A stretch of DNA of 52,836 nucleotides from an uncultured Clostridia bacterium (lineage in GTDB: Bacteria > Bacillota > Clostridia > Oscillospirales > Ruminococcaceae), in contig CANQKD010000008.1 of NCBI GenBank assembly GCA_947624375.1, positions 64,001 to 116,836 of the forward strand. Direction: 5' to 3'. The position numbers and the translations under genes were made by a program. The notes under the pieces are model-generated. The model searched no databases. It was not told the DNA's origin and saw nothing but the letters and a program-made list of their open reading frames with translations. Every line of letters begins with the position of its first letter. Within the stretch, counting starts at the first letter, position 1. Of the stretch, positions 32,763-42,226 are shown in pieces.

Positions 32763-33288
32763 AATTTTTTCCTCCGTTCGTACCTTGAAAAAATTCAAGG
32801 CTGTTGTCGTCTTTCTTTGTATTTTTATTATCTCTCTGTACAGCCCGATTAAAAGCAAAGCGCGAAATTACCGCTTATTTTTAATACCGACTGCTATTTA
32901 TTTTTACATTTAAATGGTCTTTGCTTAAAAATTATCCTGCAAAAATGCCAAAGGCGCACTGAAAAAAGCCGTACACCCACGCACGTATGTATTAAGTTTA
33001 CCACATTTTGAAAAACAAATCAAGCCTTTTTCTTCATTTTATAAACAAAGTCAAAAAAATTATATAAACCGACAAAAATTGTATCGCTATTTTGTAACAT
33101 TTTGCAAATAAAAATTTTTCCATGCCAAAATATGAAACGCCGCACCGCACCCCAAATGAACCTTTATCTTAAAAAATGCTCTGTACCTATTGCAAAATAT
33201 GCAAAATAATGTTATACTATATAATTAGGTTAGTATGGATAAGTGCGGCTTGTAGTATATACCGTATCTGTATTAAGGAGAGATACCC
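32763..33288. other. AT-rich divergent region between murA and ruvC
   Basis: About 520 bases without a supported gene. Near murA a short hairpin CCTTGAA/TTCAAGG (32783-32800) lies upstream of its ribosome site. The rest is A/T-rich, with the ruvC promoter at the right end. I found no riboswitch or small gene. Confidence 0.6.
33190..33218 (+). promoter_or_regulatory. Promoter of the ruvCAB-glmM operon
   Basis: TTGCAA (33190-33195), 17-base spacer, TATACT (33213-33218); the leader to the GTG start is about 65 bases. Confidence 0.7.
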
Positions 33289-33804
33289 GTGAGGATAATA
33301 GGCATAGACCCCGGATATGCGATAATAGGCTTCGGAGTGCTTGAATACCGCGGCGGCATGGATTTTGCCGTGGTAGGTTTCGGCGCGATAACCACCCCTG
33401 CCGATAAACCTTTCAACGACAGGCTGAAAATGATATATGACGACATGACACAGGTGCTCGATACCTACAATCCCGACCAGATGGGCATTGAAAAGCTGTA
33501 TTTCAATACAAATGAAACTACCGCAATTTCGGTGGCACAGGCAAGGGGCGTAACTCTGCTGCCTGCCATACAGCGCGGCATACATATAAGTGAGTATACG
33601 CCGCTGCAAGTTAAATTATCTATAACAGGCTACGGCAGAGCAGAGAAAAAGCAGGTGCAGGAAATGACAAGGCAGATACTTCACCTATCCGCTGTGCCAA
33701 AGCCCGATGATGTAGCCGATGCGCTGGGAATAGCTATCTGCCACGGACATTCGGCGTTTTCGCTCAGCGGCATAATAGAAAACAACGGTCTAAAAAATCA
33801 TTAA
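33289..33804 (+). CDS. ruvC: Holliday junction resolvase RuvC
   Basis: A 171-residue endonuclease that cuts Holliday junctions made during recombination. The RNase H-like acidic tetrad is visible: D7 in GIDPG, E68 in GIEKLYF, and D141 and D144 in PDDVADALG. The start is GTG 33289 with AAGGAGAG 7 bases upstream. It leads an operon with ruvA (gap 32 bases) and ruvB (gap 26 bases), so the whole resolvasome is made together. Confidence 0.96.
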   Translation: MRIIGIDPGYAIIGFGVLEYRGGMDFAVVGFGAITTPADKPFNDRLKMIYDDMTQVLDTYNPDQMGIEKLYFNTNETTAISVAQARGVTLLPAIQRGIHISEYTPLQVKLSITGYGRAEKKQVQEMTRQILHLSAVPKPDDVADALGIAICHGHSAFSLSGIIENNGLKNH

Positions 33805-33836
33805 AAATACAAAAATGCGAAAGCGGTGAATTTCTT

Positions 33837-34439
33837 ATGATATATTGTGTAACGGGCAAGCTGATACATACCGAGCCCGAACTTGCGGTAGTAAGCTGCG
33901 GCGGCGTGGGCTTTGCGTGCAGAACATCTCAAAACACGCTTATGAAAATATCTTCAAAAAGCGAGGTAACGCTGTATACGCACCTAGCTGTAAGAGAGCA
34001 GACCGAGACTATTGAGCTTTTCGGTTTTGCCACAAAAGAAGAACTCGGCTGGTTCAAGCTGCTCATATCCGTTTCGGGCGTAGGCGCAAAGGCGGCAATA
34101 TCGATCCTTTCGGTAATGAAAGAGCGCGATGTTGCAATTGCCATAGCCAGCGGCGACTATAAATCGTTCACAGCGGTAAAGGGTCTTGGCAACAAGACCG
34201 CCCAGAAGATAGTTTTAGAGCTTCAGTCAAAGGTGACAAGCGATACTTCGGGATTTGCCGTGGCAGATGACTATTCATCTGTGCGCAGTGAGGGCAGCGC
34301 CGCTCAGGAAGCAGTGCAGGCACTCGTGGCGCTGGGTTATTCGCAATCAGAGGCGGCGACCGCTATAGCAAAACTGGGTAAAGATCTTTCAGTCGAAGAT
34401 TATATAAAAGGCGCGCTGAGAGCTTTGGCGGCTAAGTAA
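33837..34439 (+). CDS. ruvA: Holliday junction DNA helicase subunit RuvA
   Basis: A 200-residue junction-binding protein. The N-terminal OB domain is followed by the two helix-hairpin-helix motifs SVSGVGAKAA and AVKGLGNKTAQKI (about 80-130) that hold the junction arms, and a C-terminal RuvB-binding domain (AVQALVALGYSQSEAATAI). It lies between ruvC and ruvB in the usual order. Confidence 0.96.
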   Translation: MIYCVTGKLIHTEPELAVVSCGGVGFACRTSQNTLMKISSKSEVTLYTHLAVREQTETIELFGFATKEELGWFKLLISVSGVGAKAAISILSVMKERDVAIAIASGDYKSFTAVKGLGNKTAQKIVLELQSKVTSDTSGFAVADDYSSVRSEGSAAQEAVQALVALGYSQSEAATAIAKLGKDLSVEDYIKGALRALAAK

Positions 34440-34465
34440 TTTGATAGGACAGGGGAGTACAACGA

Positions 34466-35506
34466 TTGATAGAAAACAGCGAATTTGATTTTGAAAACAG
34501 AATAGTTTCTCCCGAACCTATTCGTCAGGATGCCGAGGACGAGATAGAAAGAAGTCTGCGCCCAAAGCTGCTTGATGAATATATCGGTCAGTCAAAGGTA
34601 AAGGAGAACATGAAAGTCTATATCGAAGCGGCAAAGAAAAGGGGAGAGGTCCTCGACCATGTGCTGCTTTACGGTCCCCCGGGGCTGGGCAAGACCACCC
34701 TTGCGGAGATAATCGCTCATGAAATGGGTGTAAACTGTCGCAAGACCAACGGCTCTGCAATACAAAAGCCGGGCGACCTTGCCGCACTGCTGACAAATCT
34801 GCAAGAAGGCGATGTGCTTTTTATAGATGAGATACACCGCCTGTCAAAAGCCGTCGAGGAGATACTCTACCCGGCTATGGAAGACTACGCGCTTGATATA
34901 ATAGTCGGCAAAGGTCCTGCCGCAAGAAGCATAAGGCTCGACCTCAATAAGTTCACTCTTATAGGCGCGACCACTATCGCAGGTCAGCTTACAAAACCTC
35001 TGCGTGACAGGTTCGGCATTGAGGCGCATTTAGAGCCGTATACCACAGATGAACTTTGCGAGATAATCATGCGTTCTTCTGTAATACTCTGCGTACCCTG
35101 CGACGAAGAGGGCGCAAAAGAACTTGCATCGCGCTCTCGCGGTACTCCGCGTATAGCCAACAGATTTCTTCGCCGCGCAAGAGATTACGCAGACGTTATA
35201 GGCAGCGGCAAGCTTACCAAAGAAATGGTAGATATAGCCCTGAATCGTATGGAAGTTGACAAACTCGGTCTTGACGAGCTTGACAGACGTATCCTTCGGG
35301 CGATAATAATAAACTACAGCGGCGGTCCTGTCGGTCTTGAAACGCTTGCGCAGTCGCTGGGCGAAGATGCCGCCACTATAGAGGGCGTGTGTGAACCGTT
35401 TCTGATGCAGCTGGGTTTTCTTAACAGAACTAAAGGCGGCAGATGTGCCACAGAACTTGCCTATAGGCATCTGGGCATACCGAAAGACGGTCAGTACAGT
35501 TTTTGA
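34466..35506 (+). CDS. ruvB: Holliday junction DNA helicase subunit RuvB
   Basis: A 346-residue AAA+ motor that drives branch migration with RuvA. Walker A GPPGLGKT starts at G70, Walker B is FIDEIH, then [18 protein letters not shown] carries sensor and arginine-finger residues, and a winged-helix C-terminal domain follows. The start is TTG 34466 with GGGGAG about 9 bases upstream. It is of normal length and motif content. Confidence 0.97.
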   Translation: MIENSEFDFENRIVSPEPIRQDAEDEIERSLRPKLLDEYIGQSKVKENMKVYIEAAKKRGEVLDHVLLYGPPGLGKTTLAEIIAHEMGVNCRKTNGSAIQKPGDLAALLTNLQEGDVLFIDEIHRLSKAVEEILYPAMEDYALDIIVGKGPAARSIRLDLNKFTLIGATTIAGQLTKPLRDRFGIEAHLEPYTTDELCEIIMRSSVILCVPCDEEGAKELASRSRGTPRIANRFLRRARDYADVIGSGKLTKEMVDIALNRMEVDKLGLDELDRRILRAIIINYSGGPVGLETLAQSLGEDAATIEGVCEPFLMQLGFLNRTKGGRCATELAYRHLGIPKDGQYSF

Positions 35507-35543
35507 TATTATTTAAGATATATTTATAAAGGAGACGTTTTTT

Positions 35544-36896
35544 ATGGGAAGACTTTTTGGAACAGACGGCGCAAGAGGTGTAGCGATAACAGAGCTTACC
35601 TGCGAGACCGCTATGAACATAGGCAGAGCGGCTGCGCTTGTGCTTACTAAGACAACGAACCGCAAACCTAAGATACTCATCGGCAAAGATACGCGTATCT
35701 CGGGCGATGTGCTTGAGGCTGCGCTTATCGCGGGCATATGCTCTGTGGGTGCAGATGCACACGTGCTCGGGGTAGTGCCTACGCCGGCGGTGGCAATGCT
35801 CGTAAAGAAATATGAAGCAGATGCAGGCGTTATGATATCGGCATCACATAACCCCGTTGAATTTAACGGCATAAAGCTGTTTGCAGGCACAGGCTTCAAA
35901 CTGCCCGATGCTATCGAAAACGAGATAGAAGAGCTGGTGCTCGATAATCCCGAAAGCATATGCCTTTCAAGCGGTTCTTTGATAGGCAGAGTTATCTATG
36001 AAAAGAACGCCCAGTGGGATTATATCCGCTATATAATGAAGACTATAGAGGGCGATTTTCGCGGATTGAAAGTATGTATAGACTGCGCCAACGGTGCTTC
36101 TTCCGAGTGTGCCGAAAAGCTGTTCAAAGGTCTGGGCGCTAACTGCGTGTTTATAAACAATAAGCCCGACGGCACAAATATCAACGCAAACTGCGGCTCT
36201 ACACATATGGATGCCCTTTGTAAAGCCACCATTGATAACAAATGCCATGTGGGTCTTGCGTTTGACGGCGATGCAGACAGATGCCTTGCCTGCGACGAGC
36301 AGGGTAATATAATAGATGGCGATAAACTGCTTGCTATTTTCTCTAAATATATGAAAGCCACCGGCAAGCTTAAATCAAACTGCTGCGTTGTCACCGTTAT
36401 GACCAACCTGGGCTTTTTCAAATTCGCAAAGCAAAACGGCGTGCTCGTTGCTACCACACAGGTCGGCGACAGATACGTTCTTGAAGAAATGCAAAACGGC
36501 GGCTATAACCTCGGCGGCGAGCAGTCGGGTCATATAATTTTCCTCGATGAGGCTACCACGGGCGACGGCGAACTTACTGCAGTAAAGCTGCTTGAAATAC
36601 TCTGCAAAACAGGCGTTAAGGCCTCAGAGCTTGCAGGCGTTATGACTTCTTATCCGCAGATACTCAAAAACGTTGAGATAACCGCTGATAAAAAGGGCAA
36701 GTGGAAGACCGATGAAGAGGTAGCAAATACTATAGATATGTATAAAGACAAACTTGGCGACGACGGCAGGATACTCATTCGCGAGTCGGGCACAGAACCG
36801 CTTGTAAGAGTTATGATAGAGGGCAAGAATTTCGGCGTTATAACCGAGTATGCGCAGAATATCGTTGCCGCTATAGAAAAGTTTGCGGCTAAATAA
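35544..36896 (+). CDS. glmM: Phosphoglucosamine mutase
   Basis: A 450-residue enzyme that interconverts glucosamine-6-phosphate and glucosamine-1-phosphate on the way to UDP-GlcNAc. GTDGARG lies at the start, the phosphorylated serine is S101 in SASHNP, the Mg loop is DGDADR, and the sugar/phosphate loops are GGEQSGH and RESGTEPLVR. AAGGAGA precedes the ATG. Its product feeds MurA, encoded about 3 kb away in the opposite direction. Confidence 0.97.
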   Translation: MGRLFGTDGARGVAITELTCETAMNIGRAAALVLTKTTNRKPKILIGKDTRISGDVLEAALIAGICSVGADAHVLGVVPTPAVAMLVKKYEADAGVMISASHNPVEFNGIKLFAGTGFKLPDAIENEIEELVLDNPESICLSSGSLIGRVIYEKNAQWDYIRYIMKTIEGDFRGLKVCIDCANGASSECAEKLFKGLGANCVFINNKPDGTNINANCGSTHMDALCKATIDNKCHVGLAFDGDADRCLACDEQGNIIDGDKLLAIFSKYMKATGKLKSNCCVVTVMTNLGFFKFAKQNGVLVATTQVGDRYVLEEMQNGGYNLGGEQSGHIIFLDEATTGDGELTAVKLLEILCKTGVKASELAGVMTSYPQILKNVEITADKKGKWKTDEEVANTIDMYKDKLGDDGRILIRESGTEPLVRVMIEGKNFGVITEYAQNIVAAIEKFAAK

Positions 36897-36898
36897 CC

Positions 36899-37768
36899 AT
36901 GAGAATAGCAGATAACTGGCAGGACTATAAAATACTAGATACATCATGCGGCGAAAAGCTTGAAAGCTGGGGCGGCACACTGCTCGTTCGCCCCGACCCG
37001 CAGATAATCTGGCAGACCGAAAAAGACCGATCTCTTTGGGATAAAGCCGCGGCAGTTTACCACCGTTCGCAAAAGGGCGGCGGCGAGTGGGAGTACAGAA
37101 AAAAACTCCCCGAAAGCTGGCAGATAACCAACGGCAGACTGAAATTCATAATCCGCCCCACAGGCTTTAAACATACAGGGCTTTTCCCCGAGCAGGCGGT
37201 AAACTGGCAGCTTCTCAGCGATACCATAAGCCGCAGCCAAAGACAGCCGAAAGTACTCAATTTGTTCGCGTATACAGGCGGCGCTACTCTCGCTTGCGCG
37301 GCGGCAGGAGCCGCTGTAACACACGTAGACGCATCTAAAGGCATGGTGCAGTGGGCAAGAGAGAACGCCGCTGCCTCCTCCCTCTCTGACAGACCGATAC
37401 GTTGGATAGTAGACGACTGCGAAAAGTTTGTGGCAAGAGAGATTCGCAGGCAGAATTTTTACGATATCGTCATAATGGATCCGCCAAGCTACGGCAGAGG
37501 CCCCGGCGGCGAGGTGTGGAAGCTGGAAGACTGCATATACAGCCTTCTGAAACTGTGTGCAGGCGTTATGAGCGAAAAGCCGGTAATGTTCCTGCTGAAT
37601 AGCTATACCACGGGTCTTTCACCATCGGTAATGGCGTATATGCTGTCAGAAATAATGATAAAGCGTTTTGGCGGCAGCGTTACAGCCGATGAAATAGGTC
37701 TTAAAGTTGAAAGTACGTCTCTTGCACTGCCCTGCGGCTCAACAGCAGTATGGCAAAGCGACAGGTAA
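36899..37768 (+). CDS. Class I SAM-dependent methyltransferase, RlmI/RlmK-like
   Basis: A 289-residue Rossmann-fold methyltransferase. The SAM motif is LNLFAYTGGATLACAAAGA near residues 119-137, followed by HVDASKGMVQWARENA, and the catalytic-type segment is IMDPPSYGRGPGGEVWKL. This pattern is that of 23S rRNA cytosine-C5 methyltransferases of the RlmI/RlmK group, but the N-terminal PUA domain of RlmI is missing. The ATG is two bases after the glmM stop with no clear ribosome site, so it probably depends on translational coupling. The target base is unknown. Confidence 0.85.
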   Translation: MRIADNWQDYKILDTSCGEKLESWGGTLLVRPDPQIIWQTEKDRSLWDKAAAVYHRSQKGGGEWEYRKKLPESWQITNGRLKFIIRPTGFKHTGLFPEQAVNWQLLSDTISRSQRQPKVLNLFAYTGGATLACAAAGAAVTHVDASKGMVQWARENAAASSLSDRPIRWIVDDCEKFVAREIRRQNFYDIVIMDPPSYGRGPGGEVWKLEDCIYSLLKLCAGVMSEKPVMFLLNSYTTGLSPSVMAYMLSEIMIKRFGGSVTADEIGLKVESTSLALPCGSTAVWQSDR

Positions 37769-37780
37769 AGAGGGTTAGCA

Positions 37781-38401
37781 ATGACTATATTTTATGGATT
37801 TGACGGCAGGACATATGCCAATATAACAAACAAATGCCCCTGTGACTGCGTTTTCTGTATACGCAAGGGCGGCGACAGCATAGTGGGCAACGATCCCCTC
37901 TGGCTGGAGCATGAACCAACGCTTGACGAGATAAAACAGGCTTTTGATAAGCTCGATGCAGGCAGCATAGAAGAAGTAGTCTTCTGCGGCTATGGCGAAC
38001 CCATGGAGAGAGCGGCAGTGCTTTTAGATACCGCAAAATATATCAAAAGCAAAGGCAATATAAGCATACGAGTAAATACCAACGGTCTTGTCAGGCTGAT
38101 AGACCCCTCGTTTGATATAAGCACGCTAAAAGGCGCTGTAGACAGCGTTTCTATAAGCCTCAACGCCCCCGACAGCAAAAGCTACTGCGAGATCACAAGA
38201 CCAAACTTCGGCGAGAAAGCGTTTGATGAAATGCTGAAATTCGCGCAGGACGTAAAGAGCCTCGGCATAAAAACGGGCTTTACGGTCGTTGATATGGGGG
38301 GTATGGCAGAGATGATAGAAAAATGCCGCGCGCTCTCGCAAAGCATGGGCATACCCCTGCGCGTTAGGCAGTATGTTACAGATAACGAAAACTACAGATA
38401 A
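37781..38401 (+). CDS. TatD-associated radical SAM protein
   Basis: A 206-residue radical SAM enzyme. The cluster motif CxxxCxxC is formed by C19, C23 and C26 in KCPCDCVFC; C21 adds a fourth Cys that is not part of the motif. FCGYGEPMER and SISLNAPDS are the glycine-rich SAM and beta-strand motifs. The chain is short, with no extra cluster domain. It resembles proteins annotated as TatD-family-associated radical SAM in Clostridia; here no tatD is adjacent. GAGGGTTAG precedes the ATG. The substrate is unknown. Confidence 0.85.
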   Translation: MTIFYGFDGRTYANITNKCPCDCVFCIRKGGDSIVGNDPLWLEHEPTLDEIKQAFDKLDAGSIEEVVFCGYGEPMERAAVLLDTAKYIKSKGNISIRVNTNGLVRLIDPSFDISTLKGAVDSVSISLNAPDSKSYCEITRPNFGEKAFDEMLKFAQDVKSLGIKTGFTVVDMGGMAEMIEKCRALSQSMGIPLRVRQYVTDNENYR

Positions 38402-38421
38402 TTTTTATGGAGGTGATATAA

Positions 38422-38583
38422 ATGGGCTTCGATCTGGGCGATATAAAAGAAAAGGTTGAAAAGATCGAGGACAAGATCCCCGATGAGGTAAAGGACAAGG
38501 CAAAGGATCTTGCTTCCAAAGAGAACCTTGAAAAGGTCAAGGATAAAGCAGAGGATATAATAGACAAGTTCAAGAAGGACTGA
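38422..38583 (+). CDS. 53-residue highly charged helical protein
   Basis: A short gene with an excellent ribosome site (GGAGGTGAT, 7 bases before ATG 38422). The product, beginning MGFDLGDIKEKVEKIEDKIP, is more than half Lys, Asp and Glu, has no Cys or Trp, and shows a heptad-like pattern typical of an extended amphipathic helix. Codon use leans to AAG, GAC and GAG more than in its neighbours, which suggests high expression. A hairpin GGCGC/GCGCC follows at 38594-38608. I do not recognise the family; it recalls CsbD- or LEA-like stress proteins only in composition. Confidence 0.75.
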   Translation: MGFDLGDIKEKVEKIEDKIPDEVKDKAKDLASKENLEKVKDKAEDIIDKFKKD

Positions 38584-38677
38584 CATCTGCTTTCGGCGCT
38601 TTGTGCGCCGCCATGCCGCCAAGAGGGGAGATACCTCAAAGCAGCACCATAAGCTTAATTAAAGTAAAGGAAAGACC

Positions 38678-39532
38678 ATGGAAAACTTTTTATCAGCAAA
38701 AGATCTTCGATTTTCATATATAAACGAATCAGCCGAAGAACCCACAGAAACAGAAGTTCTGCACGGCGTTACGCTGAATATAAAAAAAGGCGAGTTTGTC
38801 GCGCTTCTCGGGCACAACGGCAGCGGTAAATCAACGCTTGCAAAGTGCTTCAACGCCATAAATACCGCGCAGTCGGGCAGTGTGTTTTCCTGCGGCTTAG
38901 ATGCCTCAAAAGAAGAAAACGTCCTGCCTATACGCCAGCGCGTGGGCATGGTGTTTCAAAACCCCGATAATCAGATAGTCGCCACAATAGTTGAAGAAGA
39001 CGTTGCGTTCGCGCTTGAAAATATGGGCGTTGAGCCCAAAGAGATACGCAGGCGCGTTGACGATGCCTTAAAGACCGTAGATATGTACGACTACCGCGAG
39101 CACGCACCCCATAAGCTCTCGGGCGGACAAAAACAAAGAGTGGCAATTGCAGGTCTGATCGCCATGCGCCCCGAGTGTATACTTCTTGATGAACCCACCG
39201 CCATGCTCGACCCCAAAGGCAGAGCGGAGGTCATGAAAACAATAAAAATGCTCAATAAAGAAATGGGCGTTACAATAGTGCTGATAACGCATTATATGGA
39301 AGAAGCCGCGCAGGCAGACAGAGTTGTAGTCGCTGACAGCGGAAACATAATAATGGACGGCACACCCAAGCAGATATTTTCGCAGGTGGAAAAGCTGCGC
39401 TCTATAGGGCTTGACGTTCCGCAGGTGACAGAGCTTGTCTATCTTCTCAGAAAAGAGGGCATAGAGCTTGATGCGGAAACTATCACGGAGGACGAGTGCG
39501 TAGAGCAGCTTATAAAGCTTTTGAATAATTGA
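38678..39532 (+). CDS. ecfA1: ECF transporter ATP-binding protein EcfA1
   Basis: A 284-residue ABC ATPase of the energy-coupling-factor module that powers vitamin or metal uptake with separate substrate-binding S proteins. Walker [12 protein letters not shown]-loop VFQNPDNQ, signature LSGGQKQR, Walker [12 protein letters not shown] and the switch His in LITH are intact. AAAGGAAAG precedes the ATG. ecfA2 and ecfT follow, but an unrelated membrane gene is placed between ecfA1 and ecfA2. No S component is encoded here, as is usual for group II ECF systems. Confidence 0.95.
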   Translation: MENFLSAKDLRFSYINESAEEPTETEVLHGVTLNIKKGEFVALLGHNGSGKSTLAKCFNAINTAQSGSVFSCGLDASKEENVLPIRQRVGMVFQNPDNQIVATIVEEDVAFALENMGVEPKEIRRRVDDALKTVDMYDYREHAPHKLSGGQKQRVAIAGLIAMRPECILLDEPTAMLDPKGRAEVMKTIKMLNKEMGVTIVLITHYMEEAAQADRVVVADSGNIIMDGTPKQIFSQVEKLRSIGLDVPQVTELVYLLRKEGIELDAETITEDECVEQLIKLLNN

Positions 39533-39551
39533 CCGAAAGGGGCAGATATAA

Positions 39552-40304
39552 ATGATATGGATACTTTTAGCCATAATACTTCTGTTCGTGATACTTGATA
39601 AAACAAAGGTGCTGCGCTGCAATACCCTTGCCGTAACTCTTTTGTATCTGATAGGTATGCCGCTGGCACTGTGTGCATATTTTGTGCTTTTCATATGCGA
39701 TATAATAAAACTGATAGACGGTTTTTCCATTCTTCGGTGTATTTCTATCGCAGGAGCGGCAATGGTTTCCGCGCCGCTTGTGATACTTCTTGCGTCAGTG
39801 CTGATAAGAATAACAAAAACGCCGATAGAGCGTGAAAGGTTTTTTGGCAGCGATGAAGAATACAATGCTGCCTGCGCAAAACGTCAACGCCTTGTTTTGT
39901 GGATATGCTATCCCATAGCATGGATATCTGCCGTTGCAGCGGCGGCTTTTGGAGTGTATCTTATACTTGAAACCGCGGTAATTGCAGGCGCTTTGGTAAT
40001 AAATCCGTTTTTCTGGTTCGTTACTGCCGTAACATTTGGTCTGGCGCTGATATTTTTAGTCGTATATACCGTCGGTTATGTCGCAGTGCCGCTTGTGGTA
40101 TTTCTGATATTTGGTACTTTGTATGTTATATATACTGTCATAACTGTGTTAATGACAATAACTATTCTTTACAGGATAAGAAATTATTCGGGCTATTCAA
40201 AAGTTAAATGCGTTGTTATGGTAATATCAATGCTTGTGCCGGTATGGAGCTTGCTTACATTGATAGAACTTACCATGAAACTAAAGGAAATAACCCGTAA
40301 TTAA
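39552..40304 (+). CDS. Membrane protein inserted in the ECF operon, function unknown
   Basis: A 250-residue protein with six to seven hydrophobic segments and one soluble loop (about 88-112, KTPIERERFFGSDEEYNAAC). It is in the same direction and tightly spaced with ecfA1 (19 bases) and ecfA2 (14 bases), with GAAAGGGG before the ATG. I do not recognise the family; it does not resemble EcfT or the known S components (no AxxxA motif was seen). Codon use is somewhat more AT-rich than in the neighbours. It could be a recent insertion or a dedicated partner. Confidence 0.75.
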   Translation: MIWILLAIILLFVILDKTKVLRCNTLAVTLLYLIGMPLALCAYFVLFICDIIKLIDGFSILRCISIAGAAMVSAPLVILLASVLIRITKTPIERERFFGSDEEYNAACAKRQRLVLWICYPIAWISAVAAAAFGVYLILETAVIAGALVINPFFWFVTAVTFGLALIFLVVYTVGYVAVPLVVFLIFGTLYVIYTVITVLMTITILYRIRNYSGYSKVKCVVMVISMLVPVWSLLTLIELTMKLKEITRN

Positions 40305-40318
40305 AGCAGGGAGATATT

Positions 40319-41173
40319 ATGCCTATTATAAAAACAGAGGGTCTTACATACGTCTACGGCGAGGGCACGCCCTTTTGCAAAACTGCCGTCGATAACGTAG
40401 ACCTTGAAATAGATGAGGGCGAGCTTGTCGGCATCATAGGTCATACAGGTTCGGGAAAATCAACCCTTATACAGCATTTCAACGGGCTTTTAAAGCCCAC
40501 TTCGGGCAAAGTTTTCATAGACGGCGAGCAGCTCTGGAAAGACAAAAGCCGCCTGAGAGATATACGCTTTAAAGTGGGACTGGTGTTTCAGTACCCCGAG
40601 TATCAGCTTTTTGAAGAAAGCGTTTATAAAGATATAGCCTTCGGTCCTAAAAATATGGGTCTTTCAGACAGCGAGATAGACAAGCGTGTGCGCGAATCCA
40701 TGCGAATGGTAGGTCTCAGCGAGGATATTATGGAAAAAAGCCCGTTTGAGCTTTCGGGCGGACAGAAAAGAAGAGCCGCCATAGCAGGGGTAATGGCTAT
40801 GGATCCCAAAGTGCTGATACTTGACGAACCCGCTTCGGGACTAGACCCAAAAGGCAGAGACGCAATACTGGCTCAGATACGCGAGTATCACCAGCAGAAG
40901 AAAAACACCGTCATGATGGTCTCGCACTCAATGGAGGATATAGCAAAGCATACCACAAAAATACTTGTGATGAACAAAGCAAAAGTGTTCTGCTATGATA
41001 CCCCCGTGAACGTGTTTCACCGCTCAGCTGAGCTTGAACAAATGGGTCTTGCAGTGCCGCAGATAACAAGAGTTTTCAACAGGCTCAAAGCCGCCGGCGT
41101 GCCGATAGAAGACGACGTTTATACAGTGGAGTTCGGCAAAAAGCTGATAATGCGGCTGCTTGAAAACAGGTAG
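40319..41173 (+). CDS. ecfA2: ECF transporter ATP-binding protein EcfA2
   Basis: A 284-residue second ABC ATPase of the ECF module. Walker A IGHTGSGKST, Q-loop VFQYPEYQLFE (typical of EcfA2), signature LSGGQKRR, Walker B LILDEPASGLD and switch His in MVSH are present. The GGGAGATATT site lies just before the ATG. It pairs with EcfA1 on the coupling helices of EcfT, encoded 13 bases downstream. Confidence 0.96.
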   Translation: MPIIKTEGLTYVYGEGTPFCKTAVDNVDLEIDEGELVGIIGHTGSGKSTLIQHFNGLLKPTSGKVFIDGEQLWKDKSRLRDIRFKVGLVFQYPEYQLFEESVYKDIAFGPKNMGLSDSEIDKRVRESMRMVGLSEDIMEKSPFELSGGQKRRAAIAGVMAMDPKVLILDEPASGLDPKGRDAILAQIREYHQQKKNTVMMVSHSMEDIAKHTTKILVMNKAKVFCYDTPVNVFHRSAELEQMGLAVPQITRVFNRLKAAGVPIEDDVYTVEFGKKLIMRLLENR

Positions 41174-41185
41174 GAGAGAAAAAAG

Positions 41186-41998
41186 TTGCTCAAAGATATA
41201 ACCATAGGTCAATATTTTCCCGGCAAGTCGATAATACACCGCCTTGACCCGAGGATAAAAATTATACTTATAGTGGCGTTTATAGTAATGCTTTTTATAG
41301 CAGATACCTTCTTCGGCCTCGGCGTGGGAATGGTGTTTGTGCTGGGCGCGTTCCTGCTCTCGGGCATACCTTTTAAAATGATGCTCAAAAGCTTAAAACC
41401 GCTTATGCCCCTGCTGATATTCACAGGGCTGTTGAACCTGCTTTTTATACGCACGGGTGACGTTTTGTTCAAATGGAAATTTCTTATAATAACAAAGCTC
41501 GGCGTTACCACCGCAGCGTTTATGATAATACGAATAGTCGCGCTTATAATAGGCTCTTCGCTGCTTACGTACACCACCTCTCCCATACAGCTGACCGATG
41601 CCATAGAAAGGCTGTTCTCGCCGCTGAAAGTTATAAAAGTACCCGTGCATGAGCTTGCCATGATGATGACTATCGCCCTGCGCTTTATACCAACGCTTAT
41701 TGAAGATACCGACAAAATAATGTCGGCGCAGAAAGCACGCGGCGCAGATATGGAAACAGGCTCTATAATAAAAAGAGCAAAAGCTTTGGTGCCTATATTC
41801 GTGCCGCTTATAGTTTCGTCATTCCGCCGGGCAGTTGAGCTTGCGCTTGCCATGGAATGCCGCTGCTACCACGGCGGAGATGGCAGAACAAGGCTCAAGC
41901 AGCTTAAAACTTCCTTTCGCGATTATGCCGCGATTTTTGTAACGGCAGTGTTTATCACAGGGGTAGTTTTTGCAGATAAAATAAACTTCTTTATATAA
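41186..41998 (+). CDS. ecfT: ECF transporter transmembrane protein EcfT
   Basis: A 270-residue membrane scaffold that couples the two ATPases to exchangeable S proteins. About five hydrophobic segments and the long coupling helices are visible. The first Ala-Arg-Gly motif is intact in QKARGADMETG; the second, usually AMEARGY, reads AMECRCYHGG, so Ala and Gly are both Cys. The start is TTG 41186 with AGGAGAG upstream. It starts 13 bases after ecfA2. Confidence 0.94.
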   Translation: MLKDITIGQYFPGKSIIHRLDPRIKIILIVAFIVMLFIADTFFGLGVGMVFVLGAFLLSGIPFKMMLKSLKPLMPLLIFTGLLNLLFIRTGDVLFKWKFLIITKLGVTTAAFMIIRIVALIIGSSLLTYTTSPIQLTDAIERLFSPLKVIKVPVHELAMMMTIALRFIPTLIEDTDKIMSAQKARGADMETGSIIKRAKALVPIFVPLIVSSFRRAVELALAMECRCYHGGDGRTRLKQLKTSFRDYAAIFVTAVFITGVVFADKINFFI

Positions 41999-42015
41999 AA
42001 CTTCGGAGGAATAAT

Positions 42016-42183
42016 ATGAATACCATACTTAAAAAACTTGTAGGCAAAGAATGTGCGTTTTATACATCTATAGAAGATATGCCGACAGTTGAGGGCAGAG
42101 TTACAGACGTTGACGAAGACTGGATCGAAATTTTGTGGAATGGGGGGTACTTCCTCAAAAAAGCTGCGCTTGATAGCCGTTAA
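42016..42183 (+). CDS. 55-residue small protein, paralogue of the next gene
   Basis: A short gene with GGAGGA 7-8 bases before ATG 42016. The core LVGKECAFYTSIEDMPTVEG followed by RVTDVDEDWIEILW aligns with the C-terminal half of the neighbouring 42227 protein (IIGRDCTITVDYEEIDCRIT, DADEEWVKIL). The pattern of short beta strands resembles an Sm/SH3-like barrel. No membrane segment is present. Function unknown; the location between ecfT and truA hints at an RNA- or membrane-linked role but this is only inferred. Confidence 0.78.
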   Translation: MNTILKKLVGKECAFYTSIEDMPTVEGRVTDVDEDWIEILWNGGYFLKKAALDSR

Positions 42184-42226
42184 AAGCATATTAAGAGTAG
42201 ATATTAAATAAAGTAGGGTGATGACC

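Noticed and set aside
31410-32852. 480-codon open frame opposite murA
   Set aside because: It is antisense to a clear murA with intact active site; its composition (many Cys, Tyr, Arg, Asn) is that of a shadow frame and it has no ribosome site.
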